Source: Haliea sp. | GTDB taxonomy: Bacteria; Pseudomonadota; Gammaproteobacteria; Pseudomonadales; Halieaceae | Reading direction: 5' to 3' | Length of the DNA stretch: 55,057 nucleotides | NCBI GenBank assembly: GCA_002862465.1 | Contig: PKDD01000049.1 | Location: 1-55,057, forward strand | Shown here: positions 17,156 to 26,927 of the stretch, piece by piece | Position numbering within the stretch: the stretch's first letter is position 1 | How the letters are laid out: the number at the start of each line of letters is the position of its first letter | Notes under the pieces: generated by a model | Seen by the model: only the letters and a program-made list of their open reading frames with translations | Told to the model about the DNA's origin: nothing | The model's database searches: none | Position numbers and translations under genes: made by a program

Positions 17156-20100
17156 TTAAACCGTAATCTTTTGACTGTCGTCCGATTCACGTTCGACTCT
17201 GCCGAAAAACTTGCTGATATCTCTCCCTATAAAATATAAGACCGGCACCAGAAATAGCGTTATGAATGTGGCAAATAGCACACCAAAGGCGATGGATATT
17301 GCCATTGGTTTGACAAATTGTGCCTGTAACGAAGTCTCAAGCTGAATAGGCAATAAGCCCATGAAGGTTGTCACTGAAGTCAGCACAACGGGACGGAATC
17401 GACGTACTCCACCGTCGATAACCGCGTCCCGCCAATGCTGTCCGTCGGCGCTGATGCGCGAGCGGATGTGGTCCACCATGACTAAGCTATCATTGACAAC
17501 AATGCCACTCAATCCGATCATCCCAATGGCAGACAGTACGCTTACGCTGTTGCCTAGAATGAGGTGCCCCAATATGGCGCCCACTAAACCGAAGGGTATT
17601 ACCGACATGATAATGAGAGGCAGAGCATAGCTTCGCAGTGGTATTGCCAGCGCGGCATAAATCATCAGTAAGACTGCGACAAGGCCCAAGCCTAAAGTAT
17701 CTGTGGTCTCCGCTTGTTCTTCTGCCTCACCGCTTAAGCGTGGTGAAATGCCCGGATAACGCTGTAAGATCTTAGGTAATAAATCGTTAGTAATGGCCTG
17801 ATTGACTTGGCTCGGTTCCACAACGGATTTGTCGATATCTGCTTCGACGTTGACCACACGCTGTCGATTGAAGCGATTAATGACACTGACTCCGGTTCGT
17901 TCTGTTGCTTTGCCGACTACCTCAAACGGCACTTTGCCTCGACCGGGCACATCAATCCACATGGATCGCAACGACTCCAGAGTCGCTCTTTCTGCTGCTG
18001 GAAAGCGCACGTATACTCTAACCTCATCGCGACCACGCTGCAGGCGTTGAATTTCTGCACCGAAAAAAGCGTGGCGCACTTGTGTTGCGAGTTCAACCTG
18101 GCCTAGCCCAAGAGCGTCGCCTTGGGGAGTTACGCTTATGTCGAGTTCCGGTCCGCCCGCATCAAAACTGTCTCTGATATCATAGACGCCTTGATAGGTA
18201 AGCAATGCCGCCTTCAGTGCTCTCGCTGCTTCACGCAACATACCAAGATCCTGACCCGCGAGTTCGACATTAACGGCAGATCCGGAAGGCCCGGCGTTAG
18301 CATCGAAGGTCAGTGACTGTATGCCACTAAGTCCCCCTAGGCTTTCCCGCAGCCAACGGGCGAGTTCAACAGACGTGATAGTCCGCTCAGTGCTCGGTAG
18401 TAACTCTACCGTTACTCGTGATTCTGTATCCTCTGTCGACAGTGACATCAACTGCAAAATAACACCTTCTTCGGAGTTAGTCTGTTGTTGATAGCGCATG
18501 TTCATATCTACTGCAGCCTGCTCGATGCGCAGCGTATAATCATGGGTTTTCTGCCACGGTGTACCCTGTGGCATTTTCAGGTTAATAGTGATCGAGTCAG
18601 AGGGGATATTGGGGAAAAATACGAATCTGACAATGCCTGCCGGGACCAGCGCCAGACAAATGATCAAACCGCCGAAAAACAGTGATAGAGTGATATAGCG
18701 ATAGTGCACCGCGAGGTTTAGTGCCGATCGATAATGGGTACCTGCAAATTTTTGTAACGCAGTGGTGCAGGCCTGCTGCACAGCTGAGAATTTCGCGCCT
18801 AGGGTAGGGCGGGGCTTGGGTTTAGAAGATATACGGATATGTCGCAAGTGTGACGGCAGTATCAATTTTGTTTCCAGTAGCGAAAACAGTAGACTCAATA
18901 TCACGACAGGCACAATGTGCGAGAGAATCATCGAAAAACCTTCCTGCACGAACCAAGCTGGTGCAAAAGCCAGCATTGTCGTCATCGCGCCAAAAATTGT
19001 TGCTACTGTGACCTTTCTTACACCTCTAACAATGCTGTCTAGACCCTGATCTTCCTCCTCTAGCTGGGCATAAGCGCTTTCTGCCGTGACGATGCCATCA
19101 TCTACGAGCATGCCTAGGACAAGGATGAACCCAAACACCGAGATTACATTAATAGAAACGGGTAGGCCCATTAGGTTGATGATTAAGAGCGCGCCCAGAA
19201 ATGAAAAAGGCACCCCCAGAATCACCCAAAATGCCAGCGATATGTTTAAGAACAATGCAAGTGTAAGCATAACCAATACGGCGCCCTGCAATGCACTTTT
19301 GAGCATTAACTGAATCCGCCCATGAAGAATCACGCTTTGATCAGACCAAGCTGTTAGTTTTACACCCGCAGGAAGCTGTGCCTGTTTGCGTTTGACAAAT
19401 AAGCGTAAATCTTTAGTCATTGCCAGTACGTCCTGATCACCTACTCGGTCCACTTCTAGAGTAAGGGCAGGTTGGCCGTTGAAACGGCTCAGCACCGGTT
19501 GTTCAGCAAACGTATCACGCACCGTCGCAACATCTCCCAGCGTTACTCGGGTGCCATTGCTTCGGCTGACCAATGTTAATGCTGCGAAATCATCACCATT
19601 ATAGGCTTGTCCAACAGAGCGCAGTGTGATCGAGCCGGTTTCTGTTCGTAACTTTCCTCCCGGGAGGTCGCGGGATCTCGCCTGCACGGCTTGTGCTACA
19701 TCACTGAAAGACAGGCCGTAGCGACGCAGTTCGGGGTCAGACACTTCTATGGATATTTCATAGTCGCGTGCACCGGTGATCGTAACTTGAGTAATGCCAG
19801 GAAGCAGCAGCACTTCATCCCGCAGCTGTTCAGCAAGATCTTTCAGTTGCCGCTCTTCGAGTGCGCCGAACAGTGTGAGTCGCATCGCTCTCGTCCGCAC
19901 AAGTACTTCATCTACTACGGGTCTTTCGGCATCCAACGGAAATGCGGCGATGCTATCTACTCTGGTTTTAATCTGCCCGACTGCCCTGTCCATTGGCGTT
20001 CCGGGTTCAAGCAGTACTGTTACTACGCCGACGCCTTCAGCCGAGACAGAGCGGATCTCATCCACGCCGACGATATCTTGTACTGCCTCCTCAATCTTGC

Positions 20101-20311
20101 GCACAATCCCTTCTTCCACTTCTTCCGGAGAGCTTCCCGGATAAGGGACTGTGATCGTTACGGTATCAGTGGAAAAAGTTGGGAATACCTCTTTAGTAAT
20201 ACCGTCTATAGAGGCCAAACCACCAACCATAATCACCAACATAAGGAGATTTGCAGCCACCGAGTTATTGGCCATCCAGGCAATAAGGCCTCTCTCTTGG
20301 GGAGAGTCCAT
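17156..20311 (-). CDS. RND-family efflux permease
   Basis: Proton-driven inner-membrane pump of 1051 residues with the two-fold RND layout: a first membrane helix (SVAANLLMLVIMVGG), two large periplasmic loops and twelve membrane helices. The proton-relay pair lies in GMLVDDGIVTAES (about residues 400-412), and the second-half motif GLSGIVVNDSLVMVDHI is present. It belongs to the AcrB-like/HAE type rather than the metal (CusA) type. The adaptor gene lies 1 base upstream, so both are co-translated. No outer-membrane channel gene is adjacent; a TolC elsewhere would be needed. The substrate cannot be read from the sequence. Expelling hydrophobic compounds would suit the neighbourhood. Confidence 0.93.
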   Translation of the reverse strand: MDSPQERGLIAWMANNSVAANLLMLVIMVGGLASIDGITKEVFPTFSTDTVTITVPYPGSSPEEVEEGIVRKIEEAVQDIVGVDEIRSVSAEGVGVVTVLLEPGTPMDRAVGQIKTRVDSIAAFPLDAERPVVDEVLVRTRAMRLTLFGALEERQLKDLAEQLRDEVLLLPGITQVTITGARDYEISIEVSDPELRRYGLSFSDVAQAVQARSRDLPGGKLRTETGSITLRSVGQAYNGDDFAALTLVSRSNGTRVTLGDVATVRDTFAEQPVLSRFNGQPALTLEVDRVGDQDVLAMTKDLRLFVKRKQAQLPAGVKLTAWSDQSVILHGRIQLMLKSALQGAVLVMLTLALFLNISLAFWVILGVPFSFLGALLIINLMGLPVSINVISVFGFILVLGMLVDDGIVTAESAYAQLEEEDQGLDSIVRGVRKVTVATIFGAMTTMLAFAPAWFVQEGFSMILSHIVPVVILSLLFSLLETKLILPSHLRHIRISSKPKPRPTLGAKFSAVQQACTTALQKFAGTHYRSALNLAVHYRYITLSLFFGGLIICLALVPAGIVRFVFFPNIPSDSITINLKMPQGTPWQKTHDYTLRIEQAAVDMNMRYQQQTNSEEGVILQLMSLSTEDTESRVTVELLPSTERTITSVELARWLRESLGGLSGIQSLTFDANAGPSGSAVNVELAGQDLGMLREAARALKAALLTYQGVYDIRDSFDAGGPELDISVTPQGDALGLGQVELATQVRHAFFGAEIQRLQRGRDEVRVYVRFPAAERATLESLRSMWIDVPGRGKVPFEVVGKATERTGVSVINRFNRQRVVNVEADIDKSVVEPSQVNQAITNDLLPKILQRYPGISPRLSGEAEEQAETTDTLGLGLVAVLLMIYAALAIPLRSYALPLIIMSVIPFGLVGAILGHLILGNSVSVLSAIGMIGLSGIVVNDSLVMVDHIRSRISADGQHWRDAVIDGGVRRFRPVVLTSVTTFMGLLPIQLETSLQAQFVKPMAISIAFGVLFATFITLFLVPVLYFIGRDISKFFGRVERESDDSQKITV

Positions 20312-20312
20312 A

Positions 20313-21392
20313 CTACTGCGCCACGTCCACAGGCATGCCGTCTACCATAGTATCGAGGCGTGAAAGCACGAGTTGATCGCCGGCGGATAGGCCGTCACCT
20401 ACGATGATGCTGTCTTGAGTTCTCCGTAACACGGCCACATGCTGTCTTCGCAAACTGCCCTGCTCAATTACAAAAACAGTGTTATCACCGTACAAAGCTG
20501 ATCTAGGGATCGCGACGGCATTAGGAATAGGTTTTCCTTCAATGTCAGCTTCCACGAATAATCCAACAGTCAATGGATTTGGGTGGCGACTGGTATCATA
20601 GGGGCTATCGACCTCAGCAACCAGATAGAATACTCTAGTCTCCTCGTCAACACGTTGCTCTAGCCGCACTAGTCGGGCTATCCACTGCGTGTCAATATTG
20701 CCGAAATTGGCCGTTAATAGAGCTTTTGGCCAACTGCCATCAGCAGACTTCCCATAGCTTAAAAAGCCAATATCGGATGCGAGCACCGGTAATCTGATCT
20801 CTACACTGCCGGTGCTTAGCAGGCGCATGATAGCGGTTCCGGCTTGCACGTACTGCCCGAGATCAACCCGCTTACTGTCAATAATGGCATCGAAAGGCGC
20901 TGCTATGGTGGTGTTTTGGAGGTCTACCTCTGCCTGACGCAGTCTATCTTTGGACGCCTGCACCTGAGCCTTGCCCTCATCAATCGCTGCACGCATTAAT
21001 ACCACCTGAACCTCTGCTAAAGATAATTCGGCACTGGCTAACCCCGCTTTCGCCACCGACAATGCAACTTCATAATCTATGGGGTCAATACGTAACAGCG
21101 GGAGCCCCTGCAGCACTGCGCCTCCCTCGACAAACTCTGGTGCTACCTCAATAACACGCCCCGATACTTCACTGACAAGTTCGATATCGTGCTTGGCACG
21201 CACGGTTCCTCTGGACACTATGGTAACGGTAACTGACCCTGGCTCGACGGTTAACACTTCAACGAGTGGCGGTATCGCCACAGTATCGCGCTGCGGTAAT
21301 TCTGATCTGCTGGCAACCATGAGAAAAGCAACCGCGATACAACCCGCTAACACCAGCACCGGAATAGAGCGCCTTAAAATTGCTTTCTGCAT
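20313..21392 (-). CDS. RND periplasmic adaptor (membrane fusion protein)
   Basis: 359 residues. An N-terminal membrane anchor precedes the paired lipoyl/barrel-sandwich halves (VSEVSGRVIEVAPEFVEGGA and later TIAAPFDAIIDSKRVDLGQYV). They are separated by an alpha-helical hairpin (about residues 105-155). The beta-barrel and membrane-proximal domains follow, ending with VVGDGLSAGDQLVLSRL. It bridges the pump at 17156 to an outer-membrane channel. The stop codon lies one base before the pump's ATG, typical of an adaptor-pump operon. No regulator gene is adjacent. Confidence 0.92.
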   Translation of the reverse strand: MQKAILRRSIPVLVLAGCIAVAFLMVASRSELPQRDTVAIPPLVEVLTVEPGSVTVTIVSRGTVRAKHDIELVSEVSGRVIEVAPEFVEGGAVLQGLPLLRIDPIDYEVALSVAKAGLASAELSLAEVQVVLMRAAIDEGKAQVQASKDRLRQAEVDLQNTTIAAPFDAIIDSKRVDLGQYVQAGTAIMRLLSTGSVEIRLPVLASDIGFLSYGKSADGSWPKALLTANFGNIDTQWIARLVRLEQRVDEETRVFYLVAEVDSPYDTSRHPNPLTVGLFVEADIEGKPIPNAVAIPRSALYGDNTVFVIEQGSLRRQHVAVLRRTQDSIIVGDGLSAGDQLVLSRLDTMVDGMPVDVAQ

Positions 21393-21782
21393 TGGTAACT
21401 ATCTACCTTAGTGGCCCGCGTATGGGAACATGAAACCTGTTTTGGAACACATTTTACTATAAGACAAGTCCTTTCTGCACGTCCTGTCTAATAGTCGACT
21501 TAGGGGTTAGTCGTTAGAAGTGGGCGAATGGTGATTGAATTTTCTTGATTCTATATTGGTTAGAAACATGCGTTGTGTTGTCCCATACATGACATGATCG
21601 ATGAGAGTATTTCATTGATGCTCTTGACTGATTTTTCGGCATGCTACATGCTCAAATATCAGTATTAGTCTGCTATGTCGTCATTATACTGTCGGTGTGT
21701 AGTATGATGTTTTTTTTTAGTTGCTGTGATGGCTGGCGGGCAGTGGTGTCAGCATCCAGATGAAATCGTTGAATAGCGCTTT
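21393..21782. other. Intergenic region between divergent genes
   Basis: About 390 bases holding the promoters of the RND operon (leftward) and the lipoprotein (rightward). A short inverted repeat CGACT-N8-AGTCG lies near 21495. I see no strong operator or gene. Confidence 0.4.
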
Positions 21783-22175
21783 ATGAAAATATTGTCTTAT
21801 TTGCTGCTCCTTTCTTTCGCTCTGATGACTAGTTCATGTGCTCGTGATCAGATGACCCTGGAGGTAGTCGGAACCGCCTATAATGCCTTGCCTGGTCAGA
21901 CACAAGGCAATCCAGAGATTGGGGCGTGGGGTGACAAACTTGACGTGACTGTTCCCTCCATCGCTGTTTCGCGCGATCTGATCAAACGCGGATTAGTGCA
22001 CAATACGAAAGTCAGAATTGATGGTTTTCCCGGATATTATCTGGTGCGCGACAAACTGAATAAACGATTCACCGAACGCATTGATATTTTTATGGGATTG
22101 GATCGCGACGCAGCGATAGCGTTTGGCAAGAAAACTGTGCGCATCTACTGGACCCCGATTCCCGTGGAGGACTAA
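21783..22175 (+). CDS. 3D-domain lipoprotein
   Basis: 130 residues. A lipoprotein signal ends with the lipobox-like MTSSC (Cys at about residue 19), so the mature protein is lipid-anchored. The rest is a single 3D domain as found at the end of MltA and related cell-wall proteins: a first Asp-containing strand with GTAYNA, then the middle segment GLVHNTKVRIDGFPGYYLVRD and the closing FTERIDIFMGLD with AIAFGKKTVRIYW. The three conserved Asp residues suggest a lytic-transglycosylase-like or RlpA-like double-psi barrel site. A peptidoglycan-related role is likely; activity is untested. It converges on the photolyase operon. Confidence 0.85.
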   Translation: MKILSYLLLLSFALMTSSCARDQMTLEVVGTAYNALPGQTQGNPEIGAWGDKLDVTVPSIAVSRDLIKRGLVHNTKVRIDGFPGYYLVRDKLNKRFTERIDIFMGLDRDAAIAFGKKTVRIYWTPIPVED

Positions 22176-22248
22176 AAAAAGGCATGTTATTGGCTACGCA
22201 ATCAATATTTACCATTACTAGAATTGCGTGGTTGTGCATGCTGTCGGG

Positions 22249-23802
22249 TTATAGGCTTTCTATGTTCTCTAAGCAGTGCTCAGCCCGCGCTAAAATATTG
22301 CTCTTAACCTCTGAATCCATTTTCTCCCATGTGCGATAGGCCATTGCAGTTCTGGGGTTGCGAGAGAAGATGTCTCCATGGCGCTGCATAAAATCCCAAT
22401 ACAAACTGTTGAAAGGGCAGGCCTCTTCAGTAAAACGTTCTTTGACGCTGTAATGACAGTCACCGCAGTAATCACTCATTTTGTTGATATAGCTCCCACT
22501 AGCGGCATAGGGCTTGGTAGCAACGAGGCCTCCATCAGAAAATTGACTCATACCTCTGGTGTTGGGCATTTCTACCCATTCAATGGCATCTATATAAATG
22601 CCTAAGTACCAGTTGTCGATTTGATTGGGATTCACGCCAGCAAGCATAGCGAAATTTCCCGTCACCATCAGTCGCTGAATATGATGTGCATACGCATAAT
22701 CCAGCGATTGATCTATGGCTTGCTGCATACAGGCCATTTTAGTTTTTCCCGTCCAATAGTAATCGGGCAGCTTACGCTGAGCATTAAGTTCGTTGCGCTT
22801 AGAATAATCAGGCATGTTCACCCAATAAACGGCTCGAATATATTCGCGCCACCCAAGAATCTGGCGCACGAAACCTTCAACTTGAGCTAAGTCAACACTG
22901 CCGTCTGCGCGCTGAAAGTATTCAATGGCTGTTTCAATTACCTGCATGGGATGCAATATCTTACTGTTCAGCGCGAAAGAAAGCCGAGAATGGTAGAGGC
23001 TCCAGCGGCTTTCACCATGCTTAGTCATGGCGTCTTGAAAGCGCCCGAAGTTTGGTAGGCAGATCTCGCAAAAAAAGTGTAGCAACTGCATGGCTTGCGA
23101 CTGATTTATAGGCCAGGGTAAATTGTCGGTTGCTTTCCCTAAAGATTTTATCTTGTGTTTCTCAATACGCTGCAGGATTCCGGCGACATCATTGCTAAAC
23201 AGCAACGGCTCTGGAACTACCGCGGCGTCCGCAGGCTTGAGTTTTTTCCGATTATCGCCATCGAAATTCCAACGGTCGCCAAGCGGCTGATCTTTCGCCA
23301 TCAGAATATTGAAGCGCTTGCGCATCTTGCGATAAAAAGATTCCATGCGGTTATGCTTGCCCGCGTTGATATATTTTTTAAACTCCCCTCTCGGCAGCAA
23401 AAAATGCTCACTGTCATAGCAAGTTATGCGGACTTTAGGTCCTAAGTCCAAGCTTTGTATCTCCTCCATCAAACGAAATTCATCGGGAGCCTGATAGTCA
23501 AAACTATCGACGTTGTGATGTTCACATAAACTGACAATCATTTGGTTGAGACTGTCATACTTTACGGTGTCATCCAGGCTGAAGTGCTTAACAGTATGGC
23601 AATCTTCTGTTAGAGATTGGGCAAAATCAGTCATAGCGGCGAAGAAGCTGCAAAGCTTTTGGATGTGATGAGTAACGTAAGTCGCCTCTTGGTGAAGTTC
23701 AGCAATAACATAGAGAATGCCGTCATCTGTTCTTTCATACCAAGAGTGGTTGCGATTTAGCTGATCGCCGAGGATAAGCCTGATAGTGTGGAATTTATTC
23801 AT
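22249..23802 (-). CDS. phrB: FeS-cluster (6-4) photolyase / cryptochrome-like (FeS-BCP family)
   Basis: 517 residues. It opens with the family's TIRLILGDQLNRNHSW. Four cysteines, C358, C446, C449 and C462, have the same spacing (88, 3, 13) as the [4Fe-4S] ligands of Agrobacterium PhrB, so it belongs to the FeS-BCP/CryPro class. Members bind FAD and usually a lumazine antenna and repair (6-4) photoproducts with light, or act as photoreceptors. The open frame continues upstream to 23889, but the ATG at 23802 overlaps the stop of the cryptochrome-DASH gene as ATGA, and homologues begin here. It is last in the four-gene operon starting at 28082. Confidence 0.92.
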   Translation of the reverse strand: MNKFHTIRLILGDQLNRNHSWYERTDDGILYVIAELHQEATYVTHHIQKLCSFFAAMTDFAQSLTEDCHTVKHFSLDDTVKYDSLNQMIVSLCEHHNVDSFDYQAPDEFRLMEEIQSLDLGPKVRITCYDSEHFLLPRGEFKKYINAGKHNRMESFYRKMRKRFNILMAKDQPLGDRWNFDGDNRKKLKPADAAVVPEPLLFSNDVAGILQRIEKHKIKSLGKATDNLPWPINQSQAMQLLHFFCEICLPNFGRFQDAMTKHGESRWSLYHSRLSFALNSKILHPMQVIETAIEYFQRADGSVDLAQVEGFVRQILGWREYIRAVYWVNMPDYSKRNELNAQRKLPDYYWTGKTKMACMQQAIDQSLDYAYAHHIQRLMVTGNFAMLAGVNPNQIDNWYLGIYIDAIEWVEMPNTRGMSQFSDGGLVATKPYAASGSYINKMSDYCGDCHYSVKERFTEEACPFNSLYWDFMQRHGDIFSRNPRTAMAYRTWEKMDSEVKSNILARAEHCLENIESL

Positions 23803-25136
23803 ATTCGTTCTGCTGTAGCGGAGTCTGATATTGGCCAGTCGGCAGCATCTACCGAGTCGAGTATTGCCGAGCAATTCTCTCCGGCCCATTTTTTTATAAA
23901 AACATTGCCTGGATCATAAACTTTAGCTTGCTTAGAAAGATCAAATTGACGGTGTCCTCTGGGGTCAGATCCGACTCCGGCTAGATATTGCCAGTTACCC
24001 CAGTTAGAAGCGACATCATAGTCGATCAGTTGTCGTTCTAAATAGGCAGCTCCATAGCGCCAATCCAAATTAAGTTCATGAACAAAGCAACTAGCCACGA
24101 GTTGCCGTCCACGATTCGACAAGTAACCGGTGCTATTAAGCTGATTCATGCAAGCGTTTACAATAGGGTAGGGCGTATTGCCCTGACACCATTTCTGGTA
24201 GCGCTCGGCATAATAACTTGTGCTTGGCTTCTGTCGTTTAATCCCATCAAAAGAAAATAGCCGAACGCCGTATTTCAAAGCATAAAAATGAAAGTAGTCT
24301 CGCCATAAAAGTTCAAAGTAAATCCAGTAGGTCGATTCATTTTTTTCTACAGACTGTTCATAGTGTGATAGCGCCGTCATCACTGTCCTTGCAGATAAGC
24401 ACCCATTGGCTAACCAAGGACTAAATTTGGTTGAATAATCCATACCGTCTAGTTCGTTCCGAGTTTGCTTATAGCTGCTGGCTAAATTTCGGCCAAAGTA
24501 ATTACATAAATGCTTTGTTCCCTGAACTTCACCACCGCTGAAGAGCGAACTAGGATTCTTTCTGAATGCTGGAAAATTTCGCTGCCATTGACTAGTTGTA
24601 ATACGTGTTGGGGGTCGAGGTAGCGACGTCGGAGCGGCAACAGCGTCATTGATCTGAATAGACTCTACCTTACGTCGAAATTTGGTAAAGCTAGTGGGAA
24701 GCTCTTCGAGAGGAAAAGTCAATTGAGCCGGGCTAATTAAGCTGCTGCTGCCTTGTTGAACAAATTTTATCATCGAGTAGCGTTCCTTGAGCAACCTCCA
24801 GTCTTCATTGATGGAATAATCTGGGGAGGAACTCCGGTAGATTGCACTGATGTCATGGAGTGTTATTAGCTGCGCAATTGCTTCTGGAGCAGACTCATAA
24901 ATGACCTGTAGCTTTTGTCCAAGCTGTTGTAGGTTACTGTCCAATTCTGTCAGGCTTTCTTGAAGAAACTGTAGTCGATGCGCGGATAACGAATTTGGTG
25001 ATGTTTTTTCGCGGGAAACTGGTGATAGGCAGTAAAAGCAGATTAGGTGCTCCACTTCACGGGAAGCTTGCACAAGTGCAGGATTATCGACCATGCGTAA
25101 ATCTGTATTAAACCAAAATAAACCAGTCTTATGCAT
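23799..25136 (-). CDS. Cryptochrome-DASH / single-strand CPD photolyase
   Basis: 445 residues from the ATG at 25136, which begins in the standard way (HKTGLFWFNTDLRMVDN). The antenna-binding domain is followed by an FAD domain with the DASH signatures WIYFELLWRDYFHF, GYLSNRGRQLVAS, LDWRYGAAYLE and SNWGNWQYLAGVGSDPRG. These enzymes repair pyrimidine dimers, mainly in single-stranded DNA, or act as blue-light receptors. A start at 25238, overlapping the GMC stop as TAATG, would add 34 unfamiliar residues and would be translationally coupled, so it remains possible. The stop overlaps the next start as ATGA. Sampled GC is only about 32-35%, below neighbouring operons. Confidence 0.93.
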   Translation of the reverse strand: MHKTGLFWFNTDLRMVDNPALVQASREVEHLICFYCLSPVSREKTSPNSLSAHRLQFLQESLTELDSNLQQLGQKLQVIYESAPEAIAQLITLHDISAIYRSSSPDYSINEDWRLLKERYSMIKFVQQGSSSLISPAQLTFPLEELPTSFTKFRRKVESIQINDAVAAPTSLPRPPTRITTSQWQRNFPAFRKNPSSLFSGGEVQGTKHLCNYFGRNLASSYKQTRNELDGMDYSTKFSPWLANGCLSARTVMTALSHYEQSVEKNESTYWIYFELLWRDYFHFYALKYGVRLFSFDGIKRQKPSTSYYAERYQKWCQGNTPYPIVNACMNQLNSTGYLSNRGRQLVASCFVHELNLDWRYGAAYLERQLIDYDVASNWGNWQYLAGVGSDPRGHRQFDLSKQAKVYDPGNVFIKKWAGENCSAILDSVDAADWPISDSATAERI

Positions 25137-25237
25137 AAATGCTTCTTTTAGAGATATGAATAGGTGATGCGGCAGCGTACTTATAAGTGTTACCGTACGC
25201 TCCATGAGTGCCTTTGGATCAACTTCTTGATGAGGCA

Positions 25238-26926
25238 TTAACGCATCGCTGCGCACTCTCTTTGTTGGATACGCCACAACTCATCAATGTAGACAGCTAC
25301 TGATATTGAAGGCTTTCTGGCGCCTTTGATTAAATCTGCGCCGCGCTCAGCGAGCATCATAGTTGGTGCATTAAGATTTCCGTTAGGAATTGTGGGAAAT
25401 ACAGACGAGTCAATTACGCGCAAGTTTGTAAGGCCTTTGACTTTGAGATCTGAATCTACGACCGCCATAGCGTCAGTCCCGATTTTACAGGTACCAGCAG
25501 GGTGATAGGCACTATCAACTGACTCTCGTATGAAGGCGTCAATTTGTTCATTATTTTGAACCTTATTCGAAGGCTGTATCACCTCCCCTCGATAAGGATC
25601 CATCGCGGGTTGGTTCATGATTTCTCGCGTTAAGTGCACGCAGTCGCGAAATCCTTGCCTGTCATTTTCTGTCGCCAGATAGTTAAACAGTATTTTGGGG
25701 TGCTGCGTCACATCCGCTGACATTGCTCGCACGTGACCGCGGCTGGTGGGCTTGTTGTGGCCAACATGCACTTGAAATCCGTGCCCTTTAAATGCGACCC
25801 CACCGTCATAGGTAATCGCCCCTGGTAAAAAATGATATTGAATGTCGGGCCACATAACTCCTGCCCTCGAGCGGATAAAGGCACAAGATTCAAAATGGTT
25901 GCTTCTGCCTAACCCTGTTTTAAATAACAGCCATCGTGAGCCGATCAGGGCTTTACTGAATAACCCCAATTGGCTGTTAAGGGTTATGGGCTGTTCACAG
26001 CGGTACTGAAAATTGAACTCAAGGTGGTCTTGCAAATTTTCACCAACTCCAGGCAAAGCATGTATAAGCTCGATTCCAGCTGCTCGTAACACGGCCTCTG
26101 GCCCCACTCCTGATACCTGTAGTAAATGTGGTGATCCGATTGCCCCAGCGCTGAGGACTACCTCCCGCCGCGCAGTAAATTCATGAGTCGAGCCGGAAAT
26201 TTCGCAACGAATCCCGGTTGCGACTTTGCCAGCAAACATAATCTTTTTTACCAAAGCATGCTTTATTAAAGTAAAATTACTGCGCTTTCTAGCTTTTTTT
26301 AAATAAGCATGACTAGTGGATGCACGGATTCCACTATCCACATTCATGAATTTTTGACCGAATCCTTCTTGCCGATAACCATTATAATCGCTTGTTTCAC
26401 GATAGCCTGCGTTGACACCAGCATCAATAAACGCTCGGTAAAGCGGATTGCTCATATTATTGCCGCCGCTGATCGCGACAGGTCCCTCGCGGCCGCTGTA
26501 TTCACTGTCAACGCATGTATGGTTTTCTAGCTTTTTAAAGTACGGTAGGCAGCTTTGATAGTTCCAACCCGCAGCACCACATGACTCCCATTCGTCATAG
26601 TCGTGTGCATGTCCCCTGACGTAAACCATCCCGTTTATTGATGACGTACCGCCGAGTACTTTCCCCCGTGGACAATTCATACGTCGGTTATTTAAATGCG
26701 GCTCCGGGACAGACTCAAACCCCCAGTTGTATTTTTTACTGTTCATTGGGATGCCCAGTGCAGAGGGCATGCGAATAAAAACGCTACGATCGCTGCCGCC
26801 GCATTCCACAAGTAAAACAGTGCAGTTTGGGTCTTCGCTGAGGCGGGATGCCACAATCGCGCCAGCAGAGCCAGCGCCGATAACGATATAATCGTATTGC
26901 GTAATTTTTCTTTTTATTCTTATCAT
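25238..26926 (-). CDS. GMC-family flavin oxidoreductase (choline-dehydrogenase-like)
   Basis: 562 residues. The dinucleotide fold has GAGSAG (17-22), and the GMC signatures [19 protein letters not shown] and [18 protein letters not shown] are present. The catalytic pair is H475 (HPAGTCKIG) and N519 (NLNAPT). It oxidises an alcohol or aldehyde using FAD. The frame is open to 26968, but the ATG at 26926 follows the previous stop by one base (TAA-G-ATG), so I chose it. A BCCT-like transporter upstream would suit choline or another quaternary amine. However, the gene sits in one operon with two photolyases. The light-driven fatty-acid photodecarboxylase is also a GMC protein, an alternative that cannot be judged here. 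Confidence 0.87.
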   Translation of the reverse strand: MIRIKRKITQYDYIVIGAGSAGAIVASRLSEDPNCTVLLVECGGSDRSVFIRMPSALGIPMNSKKYNWGFESVPEPHLNNRRMNCPRGKVLGGTSSINGMVYVRGHAHDYDEWESCGAAGWNYQSCLPYFKKLENHTCVDSEYSGREGPVAISGGNNMSNPLYRAFIDAGVNAGYRETSDYNGYRQEGFGQKFMNVDSGIRASTSHAYLKKARKRSNFTLIKHALVKKIMFAGKVATGIRCEISGSTHEFTARREVVLSAGAIGSPHLLQVSGVGPEAVLRAAGIELIHALPGVGENLQDHLEFNFQYRCEQPITLNSQLGLFSKALIGSRWLLFKTGLGRSNHFESCAFIRSRAGVMWPDIQYHFLPGAITYDGGVAFKGHGFQVHVGHNKPTSRGHVRAMSADVTQHPKILFNYLATENDRQGFRDCVHLTREIMNQPAMDPYRGEVIQPSNKVQNNEQIDAFIRESVDSAYHPAGTCKIGTDAMAVVDSDLKVKGLTNLRVIDSSVFPTIPNGNLNAPTMMLAERGADLIKGARKPSISVAVYIDELWRIQQRECAAMR

Positions 26927-26927
26927 C

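Noticed and set aside
25137-25277. Longer start for cryptochrome-DASH, including a TAATG overlap with the GMC stop
   Set aside because: Homologues begin at the HKTGLFWF region; the upstream residues look unlike the family. Kept only as an alternative.
25238-26926. GMC protein as a true fatty-acid photodecarboxylase
   Set aside because: The usual GMC His/Asn pair and choline-dehydrogenase-like text are all I can see; the key photodecarboxylase residues cannot be judged by eye, so it stays a hypothesis.
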